64,000 nucleotides of DNA from Demequina soli (GTDB lineage: Bacteria > Actinomycetota > Actinomycetes > Actinomycetales > Demequinaceae). Every line of letters starts with the position of its first letter. The first letter of the stretch is position 1. Below the pieces are notes generated by a model that saw only the letters and a list, made by a program, of their open reading frames with translations, was not told where the DNA came from and searched no databases. Both the position numbers and the translations under genes were made by a program. Positions 17,681 to 27,299 of the stretch are shown piece after piece. The DNA lies in contig NZ_BBLZ01000002.1 of the NCBI RefSeq assembly GCF_000971195.1, positions 186,001 to 250,000 on the forward strand. The letters run 5' to 3'.

Positions 17681-18172
17681 TCAGCGGAAGTTGACGAACT
17701 GCAGCGCCGCGTCGACGTCCGCGCCCTTGAGCAGCGCGATCGTCGCCTGGAGGTCGTCGCGGGACTTCGAGGTCACGCGCAGCTCGTCGCCCTGGATGAG
17801 CGCCTTGACGGACTTGGGGCCCTCGTCGCGCACCAGCTTGGTGAGCTTCTTCGCGACGTCCTGCGCGATGCCCTCCTTGACCTTCGCGACCAGGCGGAAC
17901 TCCTTGCCGGACGGCACGGGCTCGCCCCACTCGAGGGCCTTCATCTCGATGTTGCGCTTGGCCAGCTTGGAGATGAACACGTCGAGCACGGCCTTGACGC
18001 GCTCGGGGCTGTTCGCCTTCATGAGGACGTCCTCGCCCGAGAACTCGATCGAGGCGCCCACGCCCTTGAAGTCGTAGCGCTGCGCGATCTCCTTGTGGGC
18101 CTGGTTGAGGGCGTTGTCGACCTCCTGGCGGTCCACCTTGGACACCACGTCGAAGCTGCTGTCGCCTGCCAT
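17681..18172 (-). CDS. yajQ: YajQ-family nucleotide-binding protein
   Basis: Protein of 163 residues, full length for the family, with the N-terminal [17 protein letters not shown] and [13 protein letters not shown] stretches and two ferredoxin-like repeats. YajQ relatives bind cyclic di-GMP or RNA in some bacteria; the role in actinobacteria is undefined. ATG follows GGAGGAG closely. It is transcribed towards hipA and away from tRNA-Tyr. Confidence 0.93.
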   Translation of the reverse strand: MAGDSSFDVVSKVDRQEVDNALNQAHKEIAQRYDFKGVGASIEFSGEDVLMKANSPERVKAVLDVFISKLAKRNIEMKALEWGEPVPSGKEFRLVAKVKEGIAQDVAKKLTKLVRDEGPKSVKALIQGDELRVTSKSRDDLQATIALLKGADVDAALQFVNFR

Positions 18173-18296
18173 GTCTCCTCCTCGGATGCGCCGCGGTGGC
18201 GGCGCTGTCGGGTGCGAATTGCGGCCCCGGGGCGCGGATTAGCGCCCGGGGCCCGATCGTTGCTATCCTTCCATGCGCGCCGCGTTGCGGTGCATC

Positions 18297-18378
18297 GGCA
18301 GGTTGCCCGAGCGGCCAAAGGGAGCTGACTGTAAATCAGCCGTCACTGACTTCGGGGGTTCGAATCCCTCACCTGCCA
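18297..18378 (+). tRNA. tRNA-Tyr (GTA)
   Basis: 82-nt class II tRNA. The acceptor stem GGCAGGT pairs with ACCTGCC, the anticodon loop reads CTGTAAA (GTA), and there is a long variable arm and a GGTTCGAAT T-loop. The discriminator is A; CCA is not encoded (ACA follows). Confidence 0.97.
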
Positions 18379-18384
18379 CAAGAA

Positions 18385-18420
18385 GCGGAAGAGCCCCTCC
18401 TTCGGGAGGGGCTCTTCCGC
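18385..18420 (+). terminator. Strong hairpin terminator after tRNA-Tyr
   Basis: Perfect 16-bp stem (18385-18400 with 18405-18420) closed by a TTCG tetraloop, 6 nt after the tRNA. No U-tract follows. Confidence 0.85.
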
Positions 18421-18444
18421 GTCATGCCGCCGTCGGTCACGCCG

Positions 18445-18503
18445 CAACTGTGAGGATCCACCCGCGAAACGAGCGTGGTCTCCGGGGTGGATTCTCAAAG
18501 TTG
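18445..18503. repeat. Inverted repeat, family C (single copy seen)
   Basis: Arms of 19 bp with two mismatches: CAACTGTGAGGATCCACCC (18445-18463) and the reverse complement of CAACTTTGAGAATCCACCC (18485-18503), separated by 21 nt. It is independent of the tRNA terminator and lies in the gap before the MFS gene. Size and arm design resemble the other palindromic elements in the window. Confidence 0.7.
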
Positions 18504-18545
18504 ACGGGACAGGCCCGCGCGGGCCGCGCCGCATCGGGCCGCGCG

Positions 18546-19997
18546 CTACATCGACTCCCGCACGAACTGCCCGCGGTGCACCTTGACGTCAGCGTCCATC
18601 GCCTCGAGCTCCATGCCCTTGGTCTCCGGCACCCGGAAGTACACGAACAGCAGCGACAGCAGCGCCATCGACGCGTAGAAGCCGTACGCGAACGTCAGCC
18701 CGATCGAGGCGAAGCCCGGGAACGTCACCGTGATGAACCAGTTGGCCAGCCACTGCGCGGCCGCGGCCACGGCGAGGGCGGTGGCGCGGATGTTGTTGGG
18801 GAACATCTCACCGAGCAGCACCCACACCACGGGCCCCCATGTGGCGCCGAAGAACACGACGAAGGCGTTGGCGGCGATGAGCGCGATGGTCCCCCAGGCG
18901 CCGGTGAGGGTCGCGTCGCCCGCGTCGTTGACGGTCGCGTTGGCGAACGCGACCGCCATGAGCCCCAGCGCGACGGTCATGCCCGCCGAGCCGATGAGCA
19001 GCAGCAGGCGGCGGCCGATGCGGTCGACGAGCGCGATCGCGATGATCGTCACGACGATGTTGGTGACCGACGTGATGGTGGAGGTGAGGAAGGCCTGGTC
19101 CTCGTCGAAGCCGACCGACTTCCACAGCGTGGTCGAGTAGTAGAAGATCACGTTGATGCCCACGAACTGCTGGAACACCGACAGCAGGATGCCCGTCCAC
19201 ACGATGGGGTGCAGGCCGAGCGCGTGGCCCCGGAGGTCCTTGAGGGAGCGCTCCTCGTCCTGGCCCATCGACTCGCGGATCTCGGCGATCTTCGCGGACG
19301 CGTCGGTCATGCCGGTGTACTGCTCGAGCACCTCGGCGGCCTCGTCGTCGTGGTGCTTGCTCACCAGGTAGCGGGGCGACTCGGGCAGCCGCAGCGCCGC
19401 CATGCCGTAGATGACCGCGGGGATCGCGGCGACGAGGAACATCCAGCGCCACGCCTCGAGCCCGAGCCACAGCTCCTGGTCCGCGCCGTCCGCCCACAGC
19501 GCGAGCAGCTGGTCGCTCAGGAGGGCGGCGAAGATGCCCAGCACGATCGCCATCTGCTGGAGCGATCCGAGCCGGCCGCGGAAGCTCGACGGCGCGACCT
19601 CCGCGATGTACGCGGGCGCGATCACGGACGCGGCGCCGATCGCGAGGCCGCCGATCACGCGCCACAGGATGAGGTCCCACACGCCGAAGGCGAGGCCGGA
19701 CCCGAAGGCGGAGATGAGGAAGAGCAGCGCGGACAGCACCATCACGCGGATGCGTCCGTAGCGGTTGGCGATGGTGCCCGCGAACCACGCGCCGACCGCG
19801 CAGCCGAGCAGCGCCGCCGCGACCGCGAAGCCCGTGAACGCGTCCGAGAGCGCGAACTTGCCCTGGATGGAGTCGACGGCGCCGTTGATGACGGACGAGT
19901 CGAAGCCGAACAGGAAGCCGCCGAGAGCGGCGCCGATGGAGATCGCCACCACCCTGCGGTGGAGGCGTTGCTCGTTGGGGGAGGAGGGCTCGCTCAC
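18546..19997 (-). CDS. Sugar porter family MFS transporter
   Basis: Proton-coupled or facilitated monosaccharide importer of 483 residues with 12 predicted helices. Sugar-porter signatures are present: GFLFGFDSSVINGA in helix 1, NRYGRIRV and DRIGRRLL loops, LPESPRYLV at the end of the first half, QQFVGINVIFYYS in helix 7 and the C-terminal RVPETKGM. The substrate cannot be assigned; xylose, glucose or inositol are typical. GTG at 19997 is chosen because GGAG lies 6-7 nt upstream; a TTG at 20009 is the alternative. Confidence 0.9.
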   Translation of the reverse strand: MSEPSSPNEQRLHRRVVAISIGAALGGFLFGFDSSVINGAVDSIQGKFALSDAFTGFAVAAALLGCAVGAWFAGTIANRYGRIRVMVLSALLFLISAFGSGLAFGVWDLILWRVIGGLAIGAASVIAPAYIAEVAPSSFRGRLGSLQQMAIVLGIFAALLSDQLLALWADGADQELWLGLEAWRWMFLVAAIPAVIYGMAALRLPESPRYLVSKHHDDEAAEVLEQYTGMTDASAKIAEIRESMGQDEERSLKDLRGHALGLHPIVWTGILLSVFQQFVGINVIFYYSTTLWKSVGFDEDQAFLTSTITSVTNIVVTIIAIALVDRIGRRLLLLIGSAGMTVALGLMAVAFANATVNDAGDATLTGAWGTIALIAANAFVVFFGATWGPVVWVLLGEMFPNNIRATALAVAAAAQWLANWFITVTFPGFASIGLTFAYGFYASMALLSLLFVYFRVPETKGMELEAMDADVKVHRGQFVRESM

Positions 19998-20171
19998 GTT
20001 CGTCTCCAATCGCGGGCCGCGCCCGTGCGGGCCCTTCGAGTTCCACTCTGACGCCGTGCCGCCGTCGGCGCGACCGATACGGCCGAAACTATCGTGGATG
20101 GGGTGCCCGGGCGCGGCGAGCGCGTCCTGGCCGCGCGCATCGTCCCTGCTGGGCGGCGCGGACGCGGGCGG

Positions 20172-21599
20172 TCAGTGCCCGCCCATGAACGGCGCCATCA
20201 CGCGCGCGGCGACGCTGTCGCGGCCCGTGATCCGCTCCTCCGCGTCGGCCACCGACATCGCGCGCAGGCCCGCGTTGACCCCGAGCCAGCGGACCGGCTC
20301 CGGCTCCCACCGGCGCGAGCGGTGGCCCACCCACGGCAGGCTCGTGAGGTCGGTGGCGTCGCCGAGCACCAGGTCGCGCAGCGTGCGGCCCGCGAGGTTG
20401 GTGGTGGTGACGCCGTCGCCGACGTAGCCGCCGGCCCACCCGAGCCCCGTCACGGGGTCGAGCCCCACCGACGCGTGCCAGTCGCGCGCGATCCCGAGCG
20501 CGCCGCCCCACCGGTGCGTGATCTCGACGTCGCGCAGCACGGGCAGCATGCCCACGAGCGTCTCGTGGAGCGCGCGGTGCGCGGCGGCGGCGCTCGAGGC
20601 GTCGAGGCGGGTCGAGGAGCCGAGGCGGTAGGGCGCGCCGCGGCCCCCGAAGACGATGCGGTCGTCGGCGGTGCGCTGCCCATAGATGATGAGGTGGCGT
20701 CCGTCGGTGAACGTCTCGCGGCGGCGCAGCCCGATCGCGTCCCACATCGCGGCGGGCAGCGGCGCCGTCGCGATGATGAGGGAGTGCACGGGCACCACGT
20801 CACGGGCGTGACCGGGCAGGCCCGCGGTGTAGCCCTCGGTCGCGCGGATGACGTGCGCGGCGGTGAGGGTGCCGCGGTCCGTCTCGACGCGATGGGGGAC
20901 GATGCGCGTCGCGGCGGTCAGCTCGTGGACCCTCACCCCGCGCTCACGGACGGCGCGCACGAGCCCCCGCACGAGGCGGCCGGGGTGCACCGCGGCGCAG
21001 TCGGGGGTGTAGGTGCCGCCGAGCACGCCCTCCGCGGCGAGGTGCGCGCGGGCCTGGTCGGCGTCGAGCAGCGCGAGCTCGTCCTCGCCGCGGCCCCACG
21101 TGCGGGCCTCGGCGACCTCGTCGCGGGCGCGGGCGAGCTGGGTGGCGGTGCGGGCGAGGGTCACGGTGCCGCCCTTGGCCAGGCGGGCGTCGATGCCCTC
21201 GGCCGCGGCGACGCGGATCACCTCGTCGACGGAGGCGCGCATGGCCGCGTGCTGGCGCAGGGCCGCGTCCCGGTCGGCGCCGCGGGCGAGGGTCGCGAGG
21301 GAGCTGGGGAACAGCGCCGACGCCCAGCCGCCGTTGCGTCCTGAGGCGCCGAAGCCGGCGATCTCGGCCTCGACGATCGCGATGCGCAGATCCGGGCGCG
21401 CCGCCGCGAGGTAGTACGCGGTCCACAGCCCCGTGAAGCCCGCACCGACGATGGCGACGTCGACCTCGCGGTCCCCGTCGAGCGCATCGGTCGCGACCAG
21501 GTCGTCGTCCGCCGTGTCGAGCCAGAGGGACACCGACGCGTAGGCGCGGGCCCGCGCCGAGGGGTCCGTGGGGGCGGCCTGGGGGGAGGGTCGATGCAT
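20172..21599 (-). CDS. FAD-dependent amine oxidase (PuuB-like, DAO family)
   Basis: DAO-family flavoprotein of 475 residues. The FAD-binding VDVAIVGAGFTGLWTAYYLA begins at about residue 46, followed by GFGASGRNGGW, a typical covalent- or tight-FAD region. The C-terminal WAGGYVGDGVTTTNLAGR belongs to the gamma-glutamylputrescine oxidase-like group. Divergent orientation from potD and the nearby aminotransferase point to polyamine or aminated substrate oxidation, releasing hydrogen peroxide and an aldehyde. CACACT lies 6 nt before the ATG, suggesting a leaderless start. The exact substrate is inferred. The shared 203-bp upstream gap shows no operator I can defend. Confidence 0.83.
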   Translation of the reverse strand: MHRPSPQAAPTDPSARARAYASVSLWLDTADDDLVATDALDGDREVDVAIVGAGFTGLWTAYYLAAARPDLRIAIVEAEIAGFGASGRNGGWASALFPSSLATLARGADRDAALRQHAAMRASVDEVIRVAAAEGIDARLAKGGTVTLARTATQLARARDEVAEARTWGRGEDELALLDADQARAHLAAEGVLGGTYTPDCAAVHPGRLVRGLVRAVRERGVRVHELTAATRIVPHRVETDRGTLTAAHVIRATEGYTAGLPGHARDVVPVHSLIIATAPLPAAMWDAIGLRRRETFTDGRHLIIYGQRTADDRIVFGGRGAPYRLGSSTRLDASSAAAAHRALHETLVGMLPVLRDVEITHRWGGALGIARDWHASVGLDPVTGLGWAGGYVGDGVTTTNLAGRTLRDLVLGDATDLTSLPWVGHRSRRWEPEPVRWLGVNAGLRAMSVADAEERITGRDSVAARVMAPFMGGH

Positions 21600-21802
21600 G
21601 GTTCCAGTGTGACGAGGACCACGCCCGAAACATGGTGGCAATACGCCCGCCCGGACAAGTCGTTTCGTGCGCGTAAATTCTCCGGGCAAAGCGGCCGATA
21701 ACCTGCGTCAACCCGTTGTTCACCCCTTGTTGAACCCCAGGGGGGATGCCACTATCACGGTCATCGACGCGCCATGGGGCGCCGTGACCTGAGGAGGCGA
21801 CT

Positions 21803-22975
21803 GTGGCGGATCCGTCAGTCCCCCGCGCCGGCGTGAGCCGGCGCAACATGCTCATGGGAGGCGCGATCGGCGCGGCGAGCCTCGCCACGCTCCCGTTGTT
21901 CTCGACGCCCGGACGCCAGCAGGACCCGCTGTCGTGCGTCGCTCCCGACATCTCGGACACCGACAAGCGGTTCATCATCTCGAACTGGCCGGAGTACATC
22001 GACGCGGACGACGACGGCTACAAGTCGACGCTCACGCTGTTCGAGGAGCACTACGGCATCAAGGTCAAGTACGTCCCGGACGTCAACGACAACATCGAGT
22101 TCTTCTCCAAGGTGGTCAACCAGCTCGGCGCCTGCCAGTCGACCGGCCGCGACATGTTCGTGCTGACCGACTGGATGGCGGCCCGCATGATCAACATGGG
22201 CTGGATCCAGAAGCTCGACAAGGCCAACGTGCCCAACCTCGACAAGAACCTCATCTCCTCGCTCCAGGGCGTGGGCTGGGACCCGAAGCGCGAGTACTCG
22301 GCGCCGTGGCAGACCGGCTTCTCCGGCATCGCCTACAACAAGTCGCTCGTCGGCGAGGTCCGCACGATGGACGAGCTGCTCACGCGCTCCGACCTCAAGG
22401 GCCGCGTCACGATGCTGACCGAGATGCGCGACACCATGGGCCTGATGCTCCTGTCGGACGGCGCCGACCCGTCGAACTTCACCGACGACCAGTGGAACAA
22501 GGCCCTCGACAAGCTGCGCAAGGCGCGTGCCGACGGCCAGATCCGCGCCTTCACCGGCAACGAGTACATCAACGACCTCGCGGCCGGCAACATCGCGGCG
22601 TGCGTCGCGTGGTCCGGCGACGTCGCCGCGGCCGGCGACGAGAACCTCGTCTTCCTGCCGCCGGACGAGGGGATGATGGTCTGGTCGGACAACATGATCG
22701 TCCCGAACCTCGCGCAGCATCAGCGCAACGCCGAGCGCTGGATCGACTGGTACTACGACCCCAAGATCGCGGCCCTGCTCGCCGCGTACGTCTGGTACGT
22801 CTGCCCGGTCGAGGGCGCGCAGCAGGAGATGGAGAAGATCGACCCCACGCTGGTCGACAACCCCCTCATCTTCCCCACCAAGGAGTACCTCGCGTCGACC
22901 CACGGGTTCATGGCGCTCGAGGAGTACCAGATCCGCGACTACGAAGGAGCCTTCTCTGATGTCACAGGTGTCTAG
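21803..22975 (+). CDS. potD: Polyamine ABC transporter substrate-binding protein, Tat-exported
   Basis: Periplasmic-type binding protein of 390 residues with the PotD fold (SNWPEYIDADDDG near residue 54 and the APWQTGFSGIAYNK middle region). The N-terminus is a twin-arginine signal, SRRNMLMGGAIGAAS, so it is probably exported folded. GTG at 21803 is preceded by GAGGAGG. It is the first gene of potDABC and overlaps potA by 17 nt. Spermidine or putrescine is the likely ligand. Confidence 0.9.
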   Translation: MADPSVPRAGVSRRNMLMGGAIGAASLATLPLFSTPGRQQDPLSCVAPDISDTDKRFIISNWPEYIDADDDGYKSTLTLFEEHYGIKVKYVPDVNDNIEFFSKVVNQLGACQSTGRDMFVLTDWMAARMINMGWIQKLDKANVPNLDKNLISSLQGVGWDPKREYSAPWQTGFSGIAYNKSLVGEVRTMDELLTRSDLKGRVTMLTEMRDTMGLMLLSDGADPSNFTDDQWNKALDKLRKARADGQIRAFTGNEYINDLAAGNIAACVAWSGDVAAAGDENLVFLPPDEGMMVWSDNMIVPNLAQHQRNAERWIDWYYDPKIAALLAAYVWYVCPVEGAQQEMEKIDPTLVDNPLIFPTKEYLASTHGFMALEEYQIRDYEGAFSDVTGV

Positions 22976-24113
22976 CGGGACCGGGCGCGACCTGCGCCTC
23001 AGCGGGCTCCAGAAGACCTACCCCAACGGCTTCACCGCCGTGCACGACCTCGACCTGGTGGTCCCGCAGGGATCCTTCTTCGCGCTGCTCGGCCCGTCGG
23101 GCTGCGGCAAGACCACCACGCTGCGCATGGTCGCCGGCCTCGAGACCCCGACGGCCGGCTCGATCACCATCGGCGACGCGGACATCACCCACGCGAAGCC
23201 GTACAAGCGCCCGGTCAACACGGTCTTCCAGAACTACGCCCTGTTCCCGCACCTCAGCATCGCGGAGAACGTCGAGTTCGGCCTCAAGCGCCGCAAGGTC
23301 GCCGACTCGCGCGCCCAGGTCAAGGCGATCCTCGAGCTCACCGAGCTGGCCGAGCAGGCGGCCAAGCTGCCCACGCAGCTGTCCGGCGGCCAGCAGCAGC
23401 GCGTCGCGCTGGCCCGCGCGATCGTCAACCGCCCCGAGGTGCTGCTCCTGGACGAGCCGCTCGGCGCGCTCGACCTCAAGCTGCGTCGCGCGATGCAGGT
23501 CGAGCTCAAGCGCATCCAGGAGGAGGTCGGCATCACGTTCGTCCACGTCACCCACGACCAGGAGGAGGCCATGTCGATGGCCGACACCGTCGCGGTGATG
23601 AACCAGGGCGTGATCGAGCAGATGGGCTCGCCGTACGACCTCTACACCAACCCGCACACCACCTTCGTGGCGAACTTCCTCGGGCGCTCCAACCTCATCA
23701 AGGGCACCGTCGTGGGCCGCGAGGGCGCGGGGGACGATGCGGTGGTCAAGGTCGACATGCACGGCACCATCGCCACGATCAAGGCGTCGAAGGTCCACAC
23801 GGACTCGAAGGACGGCTGGCTCGGCATCCGCCCCGAGAAGGTCCTCATCCAGCCGGCCGGCACCGCGATCGACGCCCCCGGCAGCTCCATCTCGGGCGGC
23901 GTCGTGACGGACGCCAGCTACCTGGGCGTCTCGACCGACTACACGGTCCGCATGCCGTGGGGCCAGGAGATCATCTGCTTCGAGCAGAACACCGGTCGCC
24001 GCGGCGGGCTGATCCCCGTCGGCACCCAGGTCGACGTGTCGTGGCGCCCCGAGTTCGCGTTCCTGCTCGACGCGTCCCAGGACGCCGACGCGGGCATCGT
24101 CGAGGAGGACTAG
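22959..24113 (+). CDS. potA: Polyamine ABC transporter ATPase
   Basis: Cytoplasmic ATPase of 384 residues: Walker A GPSGCGKTT (about residue 43), Q-loop FQNYALFPH, signature LSGGQQQRVALARA, Walker B LLLDEPLGALD and switch His in THDQEEAMS. It ends in a C-terminal TOBE regulatory domain. AAGGAG lies upstream of the ATG, inside the end of potD. Confidence 0.94.
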   Translation: MSQVSSGTGRDLRLSGLQKTYPNGFTAVHDLDLVVPQGSFFALLGPSGCGKTTTLRMVAGLETPTAGSITIGDADITHAKPYKRPVNTVFQNYALFPHLSIAENVEFGLKRRKVADSRAQVKAILELTELAEQAAKLPTQLSGGQQQRVALARAIVNRPEVLLLDEPLGALDLKLRRAMQVELKRIQEEVGITFVHVTHDQEEAMSMADTVAVMNQGVIEQMGSPYDLYTNPHTTFVANFLGRSNLIKGTVVGREGAGDDAVVKVDMHGTIATIKASKVHTDSKDGWLGIRPEKVLIQPAGTAIDAPGSSISGGVVTDASYLGVSTDYTVRMPWGQEIICFEQNTGRRGGLIPVGTQVDVSWRPEFAFLLDASQDADAGIVEED

Positions 24114-24114
24114 C

Positions 24115-24969
24115 GTGATCGCCACCGCACGCAAGCGCACCGGCTATCTCCTGATCCTGCCGGCGGCCGTCTGGCTGGCGATCTTCTTCGTCGTCCCGTT
24201 CTACTCGCTGCTCGCGACGTCGCTGTACGACCCGGAGGGCTCCGTGCTCACCGGCTACGACATGACGTGGCACTTCGCGAACTTCTGGACCGCGCTGTCC
24301 GAGTACGGCGGCGTGATGCTGCGCTCGTTCTGGTACGGCGCGCTGGCCACGCTGTTCTGCCTGGTCCTCGGCTACCTGCTGTCGTACGCGATCGCGTTCA
24401 AGGCGGGCCGCTGGAAGACCGTGATGCTGGTGCTCGTCGTGGCGCCGTTCTTCACGAGCTTCCTCATCCGCACCCTGTCGTGGAAGCTGATCCTGGCGGA
24501 CAACGGCTGGGTGGTGAACACGCTCCAGGCGATCCACATCCTGGGCCCCGAGGGTCGCCTCCTCGCGACCCCGGTCGCCGTGATCGCGGGTCTCACCTAC
24601 AACTTCCTGCCGTTCATGATCCTGCCGCTGTACACGAGCCTCGAGAAGATCGACCCGAAGCTCAACGAGGCGGCCGCCGACCTGTACTCCAACCCGTTCA
24701 CGCGGTTCTGGAAGGTCACCTGGCCGCTGTCCCTGCCGGGCGTCGTGGGCGGCACGCTGCTGACGTTCATCCCGGCCACCGGCGACTACATCAACGCGTC
24801 GCTCCTCGGCAGCCCGAACGAGCGCATGGTCGGCAACGTGATCCAGAGCCTGTTCACCACGCAGGGCGACTACGCGGTCGCTGGCGCCCTGTCGGTGTCG
24901 CTCATGGTGATCATCATCACGATGGTCCTGGTGTACGTGCGCCGGGCCGGAACGGAGGAGCTGCTCTGA
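24115..24969 (+). CDS. potB: Polyamine ABC transporter permease B
   Basis: Membrane permease of 284 residues with six helices and the coupling-loop EAA motif (NEAAADLYSNPFTRFWKVTWP). The GTG start is one base after the potA stop; a GAGGAGG site lies within the end of potA. It pairs with PotC to form the channel. Confidence 0.92.
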   Translation: MIATARKRTGYLLILPAAVWLAIFFVVPFYSLLATSLYDPEGSVLTGYDMTWHFANFWTALSEYGGVMLRSFWYGALATLFCLVLGYLLSYAIAFKAGRWKTVMLVLVVAPFFTSFLIRTLSWKLILADNGWVVNTLQAIHILGPEGRLLATPVAVIAGLTYNFLPFMILPLYTSLEKIDPKLNEAAADLYSNPFTRFWKVTWPLSLPGVVGGTLLTFIPATGDYINASLLGSPNERMVGNVIQSLFTTQGDYAVAGALSVSLMVIIITMVLVYVRRAGTEELL

Positions 24970-25787
24970 TGACGCGCATCGGACGCTGGATCGGCAGCCA
25001 CCTGGTCCTCGCGGGCGGCATCCTCGTGCTGCTCTACATGTACATCCCCAACATGATCGTCGCGGTCATGTCCTTCAACGACTCGAGCGGCGCGCGCAAC
25101 CTCTACGCGTTCCAGAAGTTCACGTGGAACAACTGGCTGCACCCCTGCGCGCCGGAGGGCATGTGCTCGTCGCTCGTCACGAGCATCGAGATCGGCCTCC
25201 TCGCGACGTTCTTCGCGACGCTCATCGGCACCTTCGCGGCGTTCGGCCTCGTGCGGCACAAGTTCGCGGGCCGCAGCCTGATGAACCTCGTGCTGTTCCT
25301 GCCGATGGCGACCCCCGAGATCGTGATGGGCTCCTCGCTCCTCGCGCTGTTCGTCGCGGCGGGCCTGGGCGGCCACCTCGGCTTCGTCACGATCCTCATC
25401 GCGCACATCATGTTCTGCATCTCGTTCGTGGTGATCACGGTGAAGTCCCGCCTCGCGGGCCTTGACGGCACCCTCGAGCAGGCGGCCATGGACCTCTACG
25501 CGACCGAGTGGCAGACGTTCTGGAAGGTCACCTTCCCGCTCGTGTTCCCCGGCATCCTGTCGGCCGCGCTGCTCGCGTTCTCGCTGTCGTTCGACGACTT
25601 CATCATCACGAACCTCAACTCGGGTCAGACGGTGACGTTCCCGATGTTCGTGTGGGGCGCCGCGCAGCGCGGCGTGCCGATGCAGGTCAACGTGATCGGC
25701 ACCGTGATGTTCCTCGTGGCGCTCGCCGCCGTCATCCTCGGCGAGGTGGGTGCGCGCCGGCGCCGGAAGGCGATCGCTGCCCGCTGA
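24969..25787 (+). CDS. potC: Polyamine ABC transporter permease C
   Basis: Second permease, 272 residues, six helices, with EQAAMDLYATEWQTFWKVTFP as the EAA coupling loop and the family stretch SFDDFIITN. Start and preceding stop share one base (TGATG). A CAP-like insertion with Cys residues (HPCAPEGMCSS) lies between helices 1 and 2. The gene ends 8 nt before a perfect palindrome. Confidence 0.92.
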   Translation: MTRIGRWIGSHLVLAGGILVLLYMYIPNMIVAVMSFNDSSGARNLYAFQKFTWNNWLHPCAPEGMCSSLVTSIEIGLLATFFATLIGTFAAFGLVRHKFAGRSLMNLVLFLPMATPEIVMGSSLLALFVAAGLGGHLGFVTILIAHIMFCISFVVITVKSRLAGLDGTLEQAAMDLYATEWQTFWKVTFPLVFPGILSAALLAFSLSFDDFIITNLNSGQTVTFPMFVWGAAQRGVPMQVNVIGTVMFLVALAAVILGEVGARRRRKAIAAR

Positions 25788-25795
25788 ACGAATCG

Positions 25796-25854
25796 CAATG
25801 ACAAATGTGACGGGTGGGACCGCATCGCGGTCCCACCCGTCACATTTGTCATTG
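25796..25854. repeat. Perfect palindrome, family A copy 2 (bidirectional terminator site)
   Basis: Perfect 28-bp arms (25796-25823 and 25827-25854) separated by 3 nt. The arms start CAATGACAAATGTGACGGGT. It lies exactly between the convergent potC and aminotransferase genes and is flanked on the left by CGAATCG. It can fold as a very stable RNA hairpin from either strand. The ends match the other family A copies. Confidence 0.92.
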
Positions 25855-25858
25855 GCAG

Positions 25859-27241
25859 TCAGAGCAGCGCGTACGCCCTCGCGATCACGTCGCGGAGGAT
25901 CGACTCCATCTCGTCGAACTCGGCCTGGCCGATCGTGAGCGGCGGCGAGAGCTGGATGACCGGGTCGCCGCGGTCGTCGGCGCGGCAGTACAGGCCGGCC
26001 TCGTACAGCGCGGGGGAGACGAAGCCGTGGAGCACCCGCTCGCACTCCTCGGCGGTCAGGCTCTCCTTGGTGGCCTTGTCCTTGACGAGCTCGATGCCGT
26101 AGAAGAACCCGTCGCCACGCACGTCGCCGACCATGGGCAGGTCGAGCAGGCGGTCGAGGGTCGCACGGAACGCGCCGGCGTTGTCGCGGACGTGCTCGAG
26201 CACGCCCTCGGTCTCGAAGATCTCGAGGTTCTTGAGCGCGACCGCCGCCGCCACCGGGTGGCCGCCGAACGTGTAGCCGTGCGCGAACATCTGGCCGCTC
26301 TCGAGGAACGGCGCCATGAGCCGGTCGGAGGCGATCATCGCGCCCATCGGGGCGTAGCCCGACGTGAGGCCCTTCGCCGAGGTGATGATGTCGGGCACGT
26401 AGTCGAAGCGCGTCGCGCCGAACATCTCGCCCAGGCGCCCGTACGCGCAGATCGTCTCGTCGGACACCAGCAGCACGTCGTGCCGGTCGCAGATCTCGCG
26501 CACGCGCTGCCAGTAGCCGGGCGGCGGCGGGAAGCAGCCGCCGGCGTTCTGGACCGGCTCGAGGAACACCGCCGCGACGGTGTCGGCGCCCTCGTTGAGG
26601 ATCGCGACCTCGATCTGGTCGGCGGCCCAACGCCCGAACGCCTCGGCGTCGGAGCCGTCCATGAGGCCCAGCGTGATCTCCTCGGCCCGGTAGAGGTTGG
26701 TGTTGGGCACGCGGAACGTCGACGGCACCAACGGCTCGAACTGGGCCTTGAGCCCCGGCAGACCCGTGATGGACAGGGCGCCGTGCGGGGTGCCGTGATA
26801 GGCGACGGCGCGGCTGATCACCTTGTGCTTGGTGGGCTTGCCGACCAGCTTGAAGTAGTTCTTCGCGAGCTTCCACGCGGACTCGACGGAGTCGCCGCCG
26901 CCGCTGGTGAAGAACACGCGGTTGAGGTCGCCCGGCGCGAGCGTCGCGAGGCGCTCGGCGAGCTCGATCGCCGGCGGCGTCGCGTACGACCACAGCGGGT
27001 GGAACGCGAGCTCGCGCGCCTGCTGCGCGGCGGTCTCCGCGAGGTCGGCGCGCCCGTGGCCGAGCTGGTTGACGAACAGTCCCGCGAGGCCGTCGAGGTA
27101 GCGCTTGCCCTTCGCGTCGTAGATGTACGCGCCCTCGCCGCGCACGATGATGGGGACGTCGGCCTCGGCGTACCGGGAGTGCTCGGTGAAGTGCATCCAC
27201 AGGTGGTTCTTGGCGGCCTGCTGCATCTGCTGATGGTCCAT
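25859..27241 (-). CDS. Class III aminotransferase (putrescine/diamine-pyruvate type)
   Basis: PLP enzyme of 460 residues moving an amino group from an omega-amine to pyruvate or 2-oxoglutarate. Family features are FTSGGGDSVESAWKLAKNYF, VFLEPVQNAGG, VSDETICAYGRLG and the PLP lysine K290 in SAKGLTSGY. The convergent potDABC operon and the PuuB-like oxidase make putrescine or another diamine the likely substrate; beta-alanine transaminase is the alternative. ATG at 27241 has only a weak GGA site. Confidence 0.88.
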   Translation of the reverse strand: MDHQQMQQAAKNHLWMHFTEHSRYAEADVPIIVRGEGAYIYDAKGKRYLDGLAGLFVNQLGHGRADLAETAAQQARELAFHPLWSYATPPAIELAERLATLAPGDLNRVFFTSGGGDSVESAWKLAKNYFKLVGKPTKHKVISRAVAYHGTPHGALSITGLPGLKAQFEPLVPSTFRVPNTNLYRAEEITLGLMDGSDAEAFGRWAADQIEVAILNEGADTVAAVFLEPVQNAGGCFPPPPGYWQRVREICDRHDVLLVSDETICAYGRLGEMFGATRFDYVPDIITSAKGLTSGYAPMGAMIASDRLMAPFLESGQMFAHGYTFGGHPVAAAVALKNLEIFETEGVLEHVRDNAGAFRATLDRLLDLPMVGDVRGDGFFYGIELVKDKATKESLTAEECERVLHGFVSPALYEAGLYCRADDRGDPVIQLSPPLTIGQAEFDEMESILRDVIARAYALL

Positions 27242-27299
27242 CCGTCCATGGTTCCGGGCCGGGCGCGGTGGGCGCAACCGACGGACCGTCCGGCTCCGC

